64,000 bases of DNA from Phymatolithon calcareum. Its lineage: Eukaryota > Rhodophyta > Florideophyceae > Hapalidiales. A program made the translations under genes and the position numbers. Location of the stretch: contig OZ345371.1 of NCBI GenBank assembly GCA_977006965.1, positions 558,001 through 622,000 on the forward strand. Direction: 5' to 3'. Below the pieces are notes generated by a model that saw only the letters and a program-made list of their open reading frames with translations, searched no databases and had not been told where the DNA came from. Each line of letters begins with the position of its first letter. Within the stretch, counting starts at the first letter, position 1. This document shows, in pieces, positions 44,544-54,113 of this stretch.

Positions 44544-45077
44544 TCAATTGCGGACGTACACTGCGGTAGCCAGCGCTTCAGCCCTGAACTTCTTTTCGAT
44601 TCCTTCGTGATGAAGCATCGAGCGCACCAAGTCTATAAGTGTGCGGTTCATGCGCTCAGTCACCCCAATTTGCAGTTGAGTGTAATCGACTGTGAGCTGG
44701 TGATGAATTCCGTGATCAGAGAGGTACGCCTTGAAGTCGCTCGTCAAATACTCGCCTCCGTTGCCGGTCCAGATAGCTTTGAGTTTCGGTGCAGTCGAGA
44801 AGTCCTGTAAATTCAAGTGCTTAAGTTTTCTTCCTGAATGTGTTTCAGCGTACTTGTGGAACTTTCGAAAATACTCAAAGCTCTCAGACTTTCTTCGCAT
44901 GGCGTATACTGTGGTCCACTTGGAGTGATCATCTATGAATGTGATGAAGTACTGAGATCCTCCAAGTGACGGAATGTCGATAGGACCGAGAACGTCGGAA
45001 TGCACGAGATCAGAGTACTGCTTCTGAACGAGAACTACTAGACTTGGGGATAGGAGCAAGATGACCTTTACCGGCAA
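44544..45077 (-). pseudogene. Copia integrase core (minus copia)
   Basis: This 177-residue frame gives the integrase core: LVHSDVLGPIDIPSLGGSQY (first Asp), FITFIDDHSKWTTVYAMRRK, IWTGNGGEYLTSDFKAYLSD, HGIHHQLTVDYTQLQIGVTE and RMNRTLIDLVRSML (Glu kept). The family reads TDNGGEY at the second catalytic Asp; here it is TGNGGEY, so one of the three catalytic acids is lost. The expected P-x-QNG before VTE also differs (TQLQIG). The upstream HHCC zinc region lies in other frames near 45010-45240. Confidence 0.85.
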
Positions 45078-45121
45078 GACAGCCTTGGCATGGCTGTGGT
45101 GACTCTAAGCTGGGAGAAATT

Positions 45122-46440
45122 TTAATAATGGCGTTCCATGTCGGAAATAACAGAAGGGTGAACATGAGCGAGACGTTCATGCCAGAGTTGGAGACTAGCG
45201 AAACAGGAAACTTCGTTAACTTTATTTTCATCTCCAAGATAAAGTGAATCCAAGCTCTTGCGTAATGTACTTGATGAAATAGTTATATCATGTTCCTTAA
45301 CAAAGCATCGGCTGTTTTTGAACGTAATTCCGTACCATTGCTCGTCCATTTTGGGCACTGAAAGTAGAGAGTATCCAGAGTCAGGTATGTGCGTAACATC
45401 TCTCAGCTTGCATTTCGACATTTGACCACAAACATTGAGCGTAATGATTGCATCTCTTTTTACAGCTATTTTGACTTTTGCTTTATTTCCCATTTCGAAA
45501 GCCAAAGACATTTCAGTATACGATCAAAAGATAGAATGATCAAAATTCATGTGCGATGTGCTACCAGAGTCGATAATCCATGACTTAGAGTTTTCAGGAA
45601 TGTCGGAACTGCGCACTTTGGCCATCAGACTTAAGAAATCGGAGTCAGAAATCACTCTAATGGGCTCCGACTCATCATTGACAAATGTAGCTGGTTTTGC
45701 CGGCTTTCTACGTCGACATTTGTACCCTTCTGAAGCGAGCTGGGGAAATTTTCTCCAACACTTCAGCGCGTGATGTCCTAGTCGATGACAATGGTCGCAG
45801 TAATCACAAATTCGTTCTCCATCGCGTCTGGCACTGAATAATGCAGCAGTCTCACCTTTGACATATGATGCTTCGACGCGCATTGACATGCCTTGCTCTT
45901 CTTGCAAAAGTCTGCTTTTTACGAACTCGAGTGAGAATGATTCATCTTCATTGCCAAGCGCATCCTGCGCAATAATCAAGCTATCGAATCGTTCTGGAAG
46001 ACCGCTGAGCACTGCCATGGCCATTTTCTTATCGTCAATAACGATGCCCATCGACTTGAGGGTGGATGCGCGTTGGCGAATACCGATTGCGTAGGGCAAT
46101 ATTTTCTCGTTCTCCAACATCGTTGGAGTGTAGAACTTGCAACAAGCGGCCAATTTGTTGAGAAGGGTATGTCGTTCAAATATATTGGGAATTTTCAGAC
46201 ACATTTTTTTGGCTGTCTCCACATCCTGAACATGTTTGAGATGTTGGTTCGAAAGCGATAGACCGACAATAGCTGTTGCCTTGTTATCGTTTCCATGCCG
46301 GGGCTTGAAATCGTCGGAGTCGCGTGCCGGTGGAAAATATTCGATGTGTTCATCGAGTTCGTGGAAAGATAGTACTAGCTGAATTTTCTGCTTCCAAGAG
46401 TGGAAATGGTGTCGTTGAGCTTTTCGACATTCAGCGTTCC
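45122..46440 (-). pseudogene. Copia Gag and protease (minus copia)
   Basis: From about 46440 the minus strand reads SWKQKIQLVLSFHELDEHIE-like sequence, then ATAIVGLSLSNQHLKHVQDV and the frame 45524-46222: FERHTLLNKLAACCKFYTPT, VLSGLPERFDSLIIAQDAL, the UBN2/copia gag pattern. A zinc knuckle (CDYCDHCHRLGHHALKCW) and the protease active site in SWIIDSGSTSHM follow. Here the DSG triad is intact. 45122-45511 continues the protease (SKCKLRDVTHIPDSGYSLLS) to the pre-integrase region LWHERLAHVHPSVISDME. A stop separates the two frames at about 45520. Gag forms the particle; the protease cleaves the polyprotein. Confidence 0.82.
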
Positions 46441-46896
46441 TTGTGAGTTATCCGTATTGGATATCTGGGGTCTTGAAAATCTTGCCGAAGATCCGTTCGG
46501 GGAGTCCAATGAGAGTCAACACAAGGTCAACTGTCAAGGTTGTCTATCCTGTATAGGAAATTCATTTCGAGTCAGAGTGACCCCGATCTTGAGAAAATCC
46601 GATCGGTTTGTGTGACGAAGTGAGAAAGCGACTTGTAGGAGCGGGCCCCACTAAAAACTAACAACGAGTTGTGCACCACAATGTTGGAAATTGAGCAGGG
46701 AGGCGCAAGCATGTTTTCCAAGTAGGCCAGGTGTAATTCCAGAACAGATGACATTCGTAGTCGACACTCTAATGGGGTGTACGCTTACAGCGTGAGAGCT
46801 GTAACACAAATCAAGTTGATGGAGAAGACGGAGACCGAAGGATGAACCCTGGAGATGATGTTGATGAAGATGATGAAGCACGGTGGTTGACGTGCG

Positions 46897-46916
46897 CTGA
46901 CTGGGCCATAACCTAT
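46897..46916 (-). promoter_or_regulatory. Half-tRNA primer-binding site (minus copia)
   Basis: Just inside the 5' LTR the minus strand reads GGTTATGGCCCAGTCAGCGC. Drosophila copia primes from the anticodon half of initiator Met tRNA with GGTTATGGGCCCAGT. Here one G of the GGG is missing. The plus-strand copia has the full GTTATGGGCCCAGCGCC. Confidence 0.65.
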
Positions 46917-47129
46917 TGTTGAACGTTATGGAAAGATAGGTTAAGGTTTGAAAATGTTGATGGTTGAAAGTTGTTCCTTGGTTTATTGACTTGAACGACC
47001 TCGGATCTTGGCTATATTGGCTCAGGATTCGTCTTGAATCAAATTTGGTCCGAAATCAAGTATGGGCCCTTCCTTGGTGAAGACGGAGACCCATTAACCT
47101 TAAAAAATCTATCATCATCTAATCACATA

Positions 47130-47405
47130 TGTGGCATCATGATGCCTACACGTGTAGCACCGCATCTTTCCATTCGCCATTGGTCACTATATGGCCAATC
47201 ACATTCTTCCACATCTCCCTTTGTAATCTCCCGGATTTTCCCAGCAGTAAAAGGAGGAGCCCAGACAGGAGAGTGAGACACGGGGTCTGGGCGGTATTTT
47301 CGTACCATTTCGTTTTGCCATCTGCGCACGCGCTCTCCCAACTCCAACACAGCCTTCCGATACAAGCGCTCGCTACCGTACGTACACGTCGTACTACCTA
47401 CTACA
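47130..47405 (+). repeat. 5' LTR of the plus copia
   Basis: 276 bp, TGTGGCATCATGATGCC ... CTACTACA. It begins with two perfect palindromes, GGCATCATGATGCC (47133-47146) and CTACACGTGTAG (47146-47157). It has about 22 bases near 47200 (AATCACATTCTTCCACATCT) not present in the 3' LTR. Confidence 0.92.
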
Positions 47406-47422
47406 GTTATGGGCCCAGCGCC
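47406..47422 (+). promoter_or_regulatory. Half-tRNA primer site containing the gag ATG
   Basis: GTTATGGGCCCAGCGCC directly follows the 5' LTR and complements the anticodon arm of initiator Met tRNA (anticodon CAU pairs with ATG). The ATG at 47409-47411 is also the first codon of the long gag frame. Confidence 0.75.
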
Positions 47423-48761
47423 TGGTTCCTCGAAAGGTCATTCGCCGACAGACCCTCCCATGTTCAGTCCAACCGAGGACATGGAGGTCTGGCGTCGCGA
47501 GATTTCTAGATGGGTGACCACCATCTCGGAAGCCGCCAAGAAGGGCACAGACCGCGTCTACCAGACCGTATTCGCCACATTAGCTCGTCAGCTATACGAT
47601 CGAGGTCTGCCCACGGCTCAGAAGTCTATCGTCGATGAGGCTCATTCTCATGGCCTTGTAGATTTCGATCAGGAAGACCAAATTGAAGCTGTAAGGGAAA
47701 TAGTCAACATAATTGCTGTTGATCCACCCATTGCAGTCGTCACCAGACTGATAGCGTCCTTCCATGCGGTCACAAACTGCCGTCGTCGTAAGGGAGAGGA
47801 TCTTAAGACCTTCGTCTCCAGGTTCCGTGGTCTTGCAACTGAGCATCTAATGCACGCAGGAGCATCTGCCTCGTCCCAAGTTGGGGAAGTTTTGGCGATC
47901 ACACTGCTTAATAATACTTCACTGAGCGAGGATACCCTAACTAGTGCTAAGCTTCAGTTGATCGGGTTCGCCGAGTCCCGCAAGCGGAACGAACCTGATC
48001 CCTCTCTTCGTCTGAGTCCTGAAGATCATTCGAAGGTTGACCACATTTTAGGTCAGCTTAAAGAGCTTCGGGAGGATTGATCCTTGAAGATATATAAGAA
48101 GAACACCCCCCAAAAAGCAGCTCGCAAAGCAGTTCATGTTCAATACAAACTAAATGAATTAGTGAGCGATCAAGGGTCGGTTGCGAAAAGCATCAAAGAA
48201 TTCAATAAGCCTTCAGATAAGGCCGCCAATCAGATGCTTTTCAGTTCCGGAGCCCGATGCCGTCTTCATCTTGATGACGCTGTTGCAGTCATGCGCAACA
48301 TTTCTTCCTTACCGAAACCATCCATTTCGATGACCCCTGCAGAGATCGAAAATCTTATCGGCCAGCGGGTAAATAAGGCCCTACTGGCGTTTAACTCTTC
48401 ATCGTGAGAGAATTCGCAGACCAAGAATCGCGAATCTAGCCTTCAAAATCGCAAAACATCCATGCAGCAGAGACCCTCACTTCCCTCACGATTGCAAGGG
48501 CGTATTGGGAAGCGCAGAAACAATCGCTCGACACGTCCTCCTCGTGTCGGACCAAGTGGTTCTGCATCATTCTGCAACGACTGTGGCTCCTCAAAGCACA
48601 AACGTGGACATGATTCTTGTCCTCAACCATCGTTTGTCACGAAGAAGATCCGCACTCAAGGCGGGTACGATAATCCTGCTGAGAAAAAGGATCGATCAAG
48701 CTCTGAACAAGACCAGCATTTTCGAATGGACTCCAACTCTTCCAAAAGCAGGCATGCCTAA
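47409..48761 (+). pseudogene. Gag of the plus copia, with two in-frame TGA
   Basis: It is one frame of about 450 codons from the ATG in the primer site, interrupted by TGA at 48078-48080 and 48405-48407. Part 1 (MGPAPGSSKGHSPTDPP ...) is the capsid-like helical region (VWRREISRWVTTISEAAKKG, VVTRLIASFHAVTNCRRRKG, FVSRFRGLATEHLMH). Part 2 is a helical region (NELVSDQGSVAKSIKEFNKP). Part 3 is basic with a zinc-knuckle-like CNDCGSSKHKRGHDSC. Keeping the same frame through both stops means either recent decay or readthrough. Protease follows in another frame. Confidence 0.75.
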
Positions 48762-48779
48762 CATGTGGCGCTGGAGCCC

Positions 48780-50147
48780 CATCTGACGTTAGTCCATCCC
48801 TCCTGGATCCAAATCCAGTCCTAGACATCGGTTCTCCGCGTAGTGTCGGCGGAATCGAATCTGCTGCTGCCCTTTGTATTGCTACGGGAATTGATCTTGT
48901 TCAACATCCTCTTGATTGTGCTCCATTATACCATGCCTACGGTCCGAAAGGCAGTGATCCAAAGCTGACCATACCTTTGTGGAAGCTCAATACCACAGAT
49001 CTCAATGGTCGAAATGTCCAGCTGCCTTTCTATCTCACAAAAGGTGACGGTCCTTTGCTTCTTGGTAATCATATACTTTCTCGATCCAATTTGTTCGGGG
49101 ACCAAAATCTTCTCGAAATTCCGTCCAGTATTCTCAATCTGTTTCCTCACCGCTTGATTCTTCCTACATATACTTCAGGAGAAAAAACACACTTCAAACT
49201 TATTTGCACCTTGTTCCATCCCGATCGAAGGCATTTAAGTCATTCTTTACCTCCCCCAAATCATTTTATTCTTCTGATTTGCTGGACAGGGAAGATCCGT
49301 TTCTATCTTCCATTTCCTCATCCTACCCGAGCATTTCCGACTCAAAGTCACCCGAAACTTCGCAACAAAGCTCTACACACACCTCGCTGTCCGGGACATG
49401 CGTGAGATATGTCAACGAGCTGGAATTTATACTCCTATCCTTAAAAATGCACTCGAGTGGGCATATGCAAAGTGCACTAGTTGCAAACAGACTGGACGTC
49501 CGCTAAATGCGAAAAAGGTATCCTTAAGCAAGATCCTTGCTACCTTCAATGAACACCTCCAGCTTGACTTCATATACGTTCAAGAGCTTGGAAACCTTCC
49601 CATTCTTCACATGAAAGACGTTGCAACTGGCTTTTCTGCTACGGTCCTCATGTCTTCACGTGATATGGACGATGTGTTCAAAATGGTTATTACGCACTGG
49701 TTCAATGTGTATGGTCCACCTCGAACCATTTCCGGAGATCCAGAGTTTTACAATGAGGTTATTAGATCCATGTACACATTCCATCACTGTTCGTTTGATC
49801 CGAGACCTGCACGACGGCACAACAAGATTGTCTCCGTCCAATCCGGTAACGCTACCATCCGACTCTTCGTACAGCGTTTAATCACAGACGAACAGCATTT
49901 TCGCAGCGTGCGAGGAATTTACAAGTCTGACTATGAGATTCTCGCAAGGGCTACTTTCCTCAAAAACTTCCTTCAGGATGGAAAGATCCTGAGCAGCTTT
50001 GAGCTCGCTAGAGGATACAATCCATCTCTCTGTGGTCTACCAAAGAGTGCGCTCAACGACAAGATAGTCACATCGCATCACGAACAGGTTGCACGCAGAG
50101 CTCTCCGCTTGCTCTTAACGACAAAGAACGTTCATCCGGTTGGCTAA
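48780..50147 (+). pseudogene. Protease and integrase of the plus copia
   Basis: Protease: PNPVLDIGSPRSVGGIESAA, where the usual D-S/T-G reads D-I-G, then FYLTKGDGPLLLGNHILSRS. Integrase: a zinc region (LHTHLAVRDMREICQRAG with CTSCKQTG), then the core with LDFIYVQELG (first Asp), TISGDPEFYN (second Asp) and RPARRHNKIVSVQSGNATIR. In this clade the last block normally carries the catalytic Glu (VVERKN-type); here it reads VQSGN, so Glu is lost. The end has RGYNPSLCGLPKSAL. Frame changes occur between protease and integrase near 49200-49400. Confidence 0.75.
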
Positions 50148-50281
50148 CACATCCTAACGCCAAAGACCGCGGTTTAGTATTTCAAGAAAGAGACAAAATT
50201 TGGAAACTGGCATCTTGGTTTCGTCCTCAAAGCAGAAAAGTATTTTGCGCTCATCTGCAATGCTTCCAAGCTCAAGGGTCG

Positions 50282-50545
50282 TGTGGGTTGTAAATCGCAC
50301 AAGTTGGCACACTAGTTGTGGTCGCCGAGGTGTTTACAGTGTAAGAAACTGTAAGCTGTAAGCAGCGGTTCTAGGGTTTGCGCTTGGTGATCCTTCATGG
50401 TGTAAGTACACATCGAAACCTATGGTACTGTCATGACTGTAATGCTATCTGTAAGGGCTTGCTATAAATGCTAGCTGTAATGATAATTTGAAGGGAGCTA
50501 GTCTTGTAGGAAATGGAGGGTATGATAGTGGCGTTGGACGCCACA
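50282..50545 (-). mobile_element. Solo LTR, family A, in the plus copia
   Basis: This inverted 264-bp copy lacks the GC-hairpin middle third. Its flanks are GGTCG (50277-50281) and GGTGG (50546-50550), one mismatch. The polyprotein reads KLKGR before it and VAYEDIRLAPSSSLL after it, so the copia was intact here when it was hit. Confidence 0.85.
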
Positions 50546-51955
50546 GGTGGGCCCTTCCAAGTGGCGTACGAGGACATTCGTCTTGCTCCATCCTCCTCAC
50601 TTCTTCACCAGCTCGAAATCCTTGAGCTCGTAGAACTTTCTGTCTTTGGCCCCGATGATGACCAAAATCCGGTACCGGAGATTAATGACCCAATTTCAAG
50701 TCCCGAAAATAACACTGGGGATTCCGACAGCTCTTCTGTTCAAGAGGAACACGCTTTCCTGCTCTTTCTTCTGTTCCGTTTCCTTATCTGATAAGAAGGT
50801 GAATGTCCCCTCCATGGTTATCGGCACTGTTTCAACCGCCTTCGATCAGTCCAAAGACATTGGAGAATATCCGTCAAGACGTCCTAATGAAATTCCTTGT
50901 TCTTTGGAATCTTCCGAACAACGGATACTTCACAGAATAAGAGAAATCATAGGACTCTCTCCTGTCTCAGAAACTAAATTGCGGTTCGCACGGAGATGGA
51001 TTCTCGATAAGGCAATTGCAAAAGAAAAGAGCAATTACGTCGACAAAGGAGCCTTCATTCCTGTAAGCATTCGACACGTGCCACGGGGATCCAACATAAT
51101 CAGCTCCCATCACTTCTTCGAAATCAAGAACGATGGTAACCAAGGCAAGCTGAAGCTGAAATGCAGGCTCGTTCCATACGGAAATCGCGACAAGGAAAAG
51201 GAAGAGCTTCTAAAAGACTCTTCAACGGCAAAGTTCTCTGTCATACGGATACTCCTTTCTCTGGCTGCGCTTATGCATTTCAGGCTTGCAACCATCGATA
51301 TCTCTCGGGCCTATCTACAAGCAGGAACGCTTCAGCGCGACATATACATGCGCCCACCAAAAGGTTGGTCAGACTGTATTGATGATGTCTGGAAGCTCAT
51401 TAAACCTGCCTATGGTCTTGTCGAGTCAGGACGTCTCTGGCAGCTCTGCGTGGAAGACTGGATGTCCGAGTATGGAGTGGAAACCATTCCAAGTGTCCCG
51501 CAGCTGTTTATTCTAAGAGAAAACCACTCCAAAATTGTCCTGCTCATTGCAACGGTAGTTGACGATAAACTCTTCGCCGGAAGTCCAAAAGAAATTCAAA
51601 GATTCAAAGACGCTATTTCAATGCGCTTTATAATTGGCCGCTTCGTTGCAGAGCGCAAATTGCTGTTCAACAGACTGTTGATTGAGCAATCTGACGACTA
51701 TCGTGTCCGTGGTTCCATGATCGAGTTCATGAGCACAATTTCTCCATTGGATTTTCCGCGCACTCGTCGAAAGCAGCACTAAGATGTATGCACTCCCGCT
51801 GAGCTCACGTCTTTTCAAAGCCTCACAGGGAAGCTTATTTACATTGGCCATGGAGTTCTTCCTCAAGCATCACTTGCTTCCAGCAAACTCCAGCAGAATG
51901 TTGGGAGTCTTCGTGTCAAACACTTGAAGGAAGCAAACTCTGCGCAAAGTCAATC
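50546..51955 (+). pseudogene. Reverse transcriptase of the plus copia
   Basis: After the LTR-A insert the polyprotein continues with YEDIRLAPSSSLLHQLEI, then, after a frame change, to the long frame 50646-51782. RT blocks: RHVPRGSNIISSHHFFEIKN, KLKCRLVPYGNRDKEKEELL, RLATIDISRAYLQAGTLQRD (motif A, Asp kept), YMRPPKGW, KPAYGLVESGRLW, and motif C VVDDKLFAG (both Asp kept). After a stop at 51780 the connection LTGKLIYIGHGVLPQASLAS and KHLKEANS follows to about 51955. RNase H, expected next, is not readable. The RT core is well preserved. Confidence 0.82.
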
Positions 51956-52146
51956 CTGTTGTTCCCAAAACATTGAACAACAAAATGGTATCGGGAATCC
52001 TGTCACACATGACTTTATCCAAAGCGCAAGGAACTATCTGTTCGCAACACAATTTGTAAATCTATGCTAAACTCGTTATCACTATTCACGATTCATAATC
52101 AGCCAAACGCATTCGCAAAACTACCTCATGCTCAAATCTCCCCCAC

Positions 52147-53343
52147 CTAGTCCAAGCCTCTCTTCCTCTTGTTCCGATTCCGGGGCCTGTTCCGCTTCCC
52201 TATAACCATCGGAACCATCCGGACCTCTTCGATGTAATCGAACCTGACGCCGTCTCCGAGACATGCCATCAATGCCTGAGGACTAAGCTTCAAAGCACAG
52301 CGCTCCATGCCGTCGAAAATTAGTTTCCTGTTGGCATCAATAACCACCATGTGGTTCTCGTATCCCGTGCCACGCAAGGTAATGAGGTATATCCCGCTAT
52401 TTTGCTGCATGAGCCAATTCGGACTTGGCTCCCCAAGTCCAGGAACATGTACTAGCGGATACCTTCCCACTGCGTCCGAAAACCATTTCGACAGGTCTGC
52501 TAGACCTCTCACGCGTGGTTCGTCCACTCGTCCTTGAACCACATTCCGCATCACTTCACGGGCATCATCTGGTCGTCCCAGCTCCTTGATTCGGTTCAGC
52601 ACTGCCGCCAAAACGCACGTTGTATCTCCGCCCGTCCGATAATATACCGGGTACTCTGCACGGTAATACAACTTGGCAGCCCTGCTTGCACCCCGACTCC
52701 GGGGACGATCCAGGCGCAAAGCACGACCTTTGCGATCGACACACCATCTGTCTACAGCGTCCCCACAGAGATACATAGGGTCAAGTCCCAAGACCACTAT
52801 GCCATCCCCTGTCACGCTGTGTGTTTTTGCGACCTTGTCTCTACCACCGATGGGAACGCCAGCAATCCTGGTCATCTCCATGGTATACAGCAAGATTGGA
52901 TACCACTTCAGACCTTTCTTATCGGCGGAGGCGTAGTAACGGCCATCAGTCTCTCCTTCCTTCTCACTGTCCGAGAGCTTGATCTTCCGGAACTCCCAGC
53001 CTGCACTACTACTCGCACTTCCACGTTTTTCCTCAAGAAAGCCCCACCGCGCTGCATCATGCACCGTCAGCTTGCGTTTGGGCCTTCTTCTACACCACTA
53101 GTATATGCTCGATCCAAAGACGTCGATAAAATCGACCTCTTCGACTTCCCTTGGACCGAGCCGGGTGTGGTGGAAACAGTAGCGCAGGCCGCCTTCTTCT
53201 TTTTGCTCCACCCAGCACGCCGTCATCTCGTGCACCCTGGCCTCCCCAGGATTCTTGACAGCGCGCACAGCCTTCGTAGCTAGTTCCTTCCTCGGAGCTC
53301 TTCCACCCGTGGACTTACTCGCTGTCTGCTTGGTGACCGCCAT
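52147..53343 (-). CDS. Antisense H3-tail / cysteine-protease-like gene
   Basis: This gene lies on the strand opposite to its copia host, between pol and the 3' LTR. From the ATG at 53341-53343 the product begins AVTKQTASKSTGGRAPRKEL (after Met) and continues ATKAVR. This is the histone H3 N-terminal tail with 21 of 26 residues identical; K4, K9, S10, K18, K23 and R26 are kept. A linker (HEMTACWVEQKEEGGLRY) leads to an in-frame TAG at 53098-53100. The same frame then runs 305 codons from 53064. In that part, GGDTTCVLAAVLN gives Cys150, and GYENHMVVIDANRKLIFDGM gives His238 and Asp251, a papain/C39-like Cys-His-Asp arrangement. KRNRPRNRNKRKR at the C-terminus is NLS-like. No histone fold is present. 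The long frame with conserved-looking motifs argues for real coding. The TAG may be decay, readthrough, or part of an intron. Substrate unknown; a chromatin role is inferred only from the tail. Confidence 0.68.
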
Positions 53344-53741
53344 GTTGCGACCGACTGTCCAAACACCGGAGGGGGTTGCGGGGCCGATCGTCAGTGACAG
53401 ACACCTTTCACTAGCACATCCCACTCCGCACGCACCGGTGTTCGGCTATCGTGCCGCGGCGGCCGCAGATCCCTAAAAGTCCAACGGTTGCTATCGGAAC
53501 TCGCTCGGGTCGTCGGTCGCGTTGTGTGGATAGTCGCCGTGTTGTTCACGCGCGTTTCCGCTCGTTGGTTTGCTCGCTCGCGCGGTCGTTTCGCTCGCGT
53601 ACGGTGGTTGCGCAGTTTGGAAGTTGTCCCTTGGACGTACCTCCACTGTCAGCAATATTTGATATTTTATGTCCAAAACGCCACGTGTGCCTCCACGTGT
53701 ATAATTTTCCCGCCATTTCTGGGCATCCCACGAATAACGCC
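53344..53741 (-). promoter_or_regulatory. GC-rich upstream region of the antisense gene
   Basis: It is markedly more GC-rich than the neighbouring elements (runs such as GCCGCGGCGGCCGC near 53455, and CGCTCG repeats 53550-53600). It precedes the antisense gene on its strand and ends at the PPT of the host element. A/T-rich ATAAAATATCAAATATT (minus strand, about 53655-53675) could be a TATA-like element. Promoter function is inferred from position only. Confidence 0.3.
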
Positions 53742-53752
53742 AAGAGGGGGGG
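53742..53752 (+). promoter_or_regulatory. Polypurine tract of the plus copia
   Basis: AAGAGGGGGGG directly before the 3' LTR. Its place after the antisense gene shows that the gene lies inside the retrotransposon, not beside it. Confidence 0.85.
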
Positions 53753-54006
53753 TGTGGCATCATAATGCCTACACGTGTAGCACCGCATCTTCCCATTCGT
53801 CATTGGTCACTATATGGCCCTTTGTAATCTCCCGGATTTTCCCTTCAGTAAAAGAAGGAGCCCAGACAGGAGAGTGAGACAAGGGGTCTGGTGGGTATTT
53901 TCGTACCGTTTCGTTTTGCCATCTGCGCGCGCGCTCTCCCCACTCCAACATAGCCTTCCGATACAAGCGCTCGCTACCGCACGTAGACGTCGTACTACCT
54001 ACTACA
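53753..54006 (+). repeat. 3' LTR of the plus copia
   Basis: 254 bp, TGTGGCATCATAATGCC ... CTACTACA. It aligns along its whole length to 47130-47405 apart from a 22-base gap and scattered substitutions, and is followed by ACATA. Confidence 0.92.
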
Positions 54007-54113
54007 ACATATCCTTATCATACGTATAATTGACTATCACCTTGATTGAATATTCTGAGACAACTTGCCAATCCACTTGACACGTATATACGTGTACGGA
54101 GAGCAAAACCTAG

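Larger units (their letters stand above)
47130..54006 (+). mobile_element. Plus-strand copia element carrying an antisense gene
   Basis: The 6877-bp element has LTRs 47130-47405 and 53753-54006, a tRNA primer site at 47406, a PPT (AAGAGGGGGGG) at 53742-53752 and a perfect ACATA duplication (47125-47129 and 54007-54011). The order is gag, protease, integrase, LTR-A insert, RT, then a 1.7-kb extra region with an antisense gene, then PPT and LTR. The integrase-before-RT order makes it Ty1/copia. The RT (TIDISRAYLQAG, VVDDKLFAG) looks closest to the GalEa-type copia known from aquatic organisms; that placement is from memory and needs a tree. Confidence 0.92.

Noticed and set aside
52534-53283. 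Plus-strand frame of 249 codons
   Set aside because: It is the shadow of the antisense H3-tail/protease gene; its composition is biased and it has no motif.
53098-53424. A host histone H3 gene
   Set aside because: Only the tail matches. The histone fold is absent, and the segment is inside the copia LTR boundaries in frame with the protease-like part.
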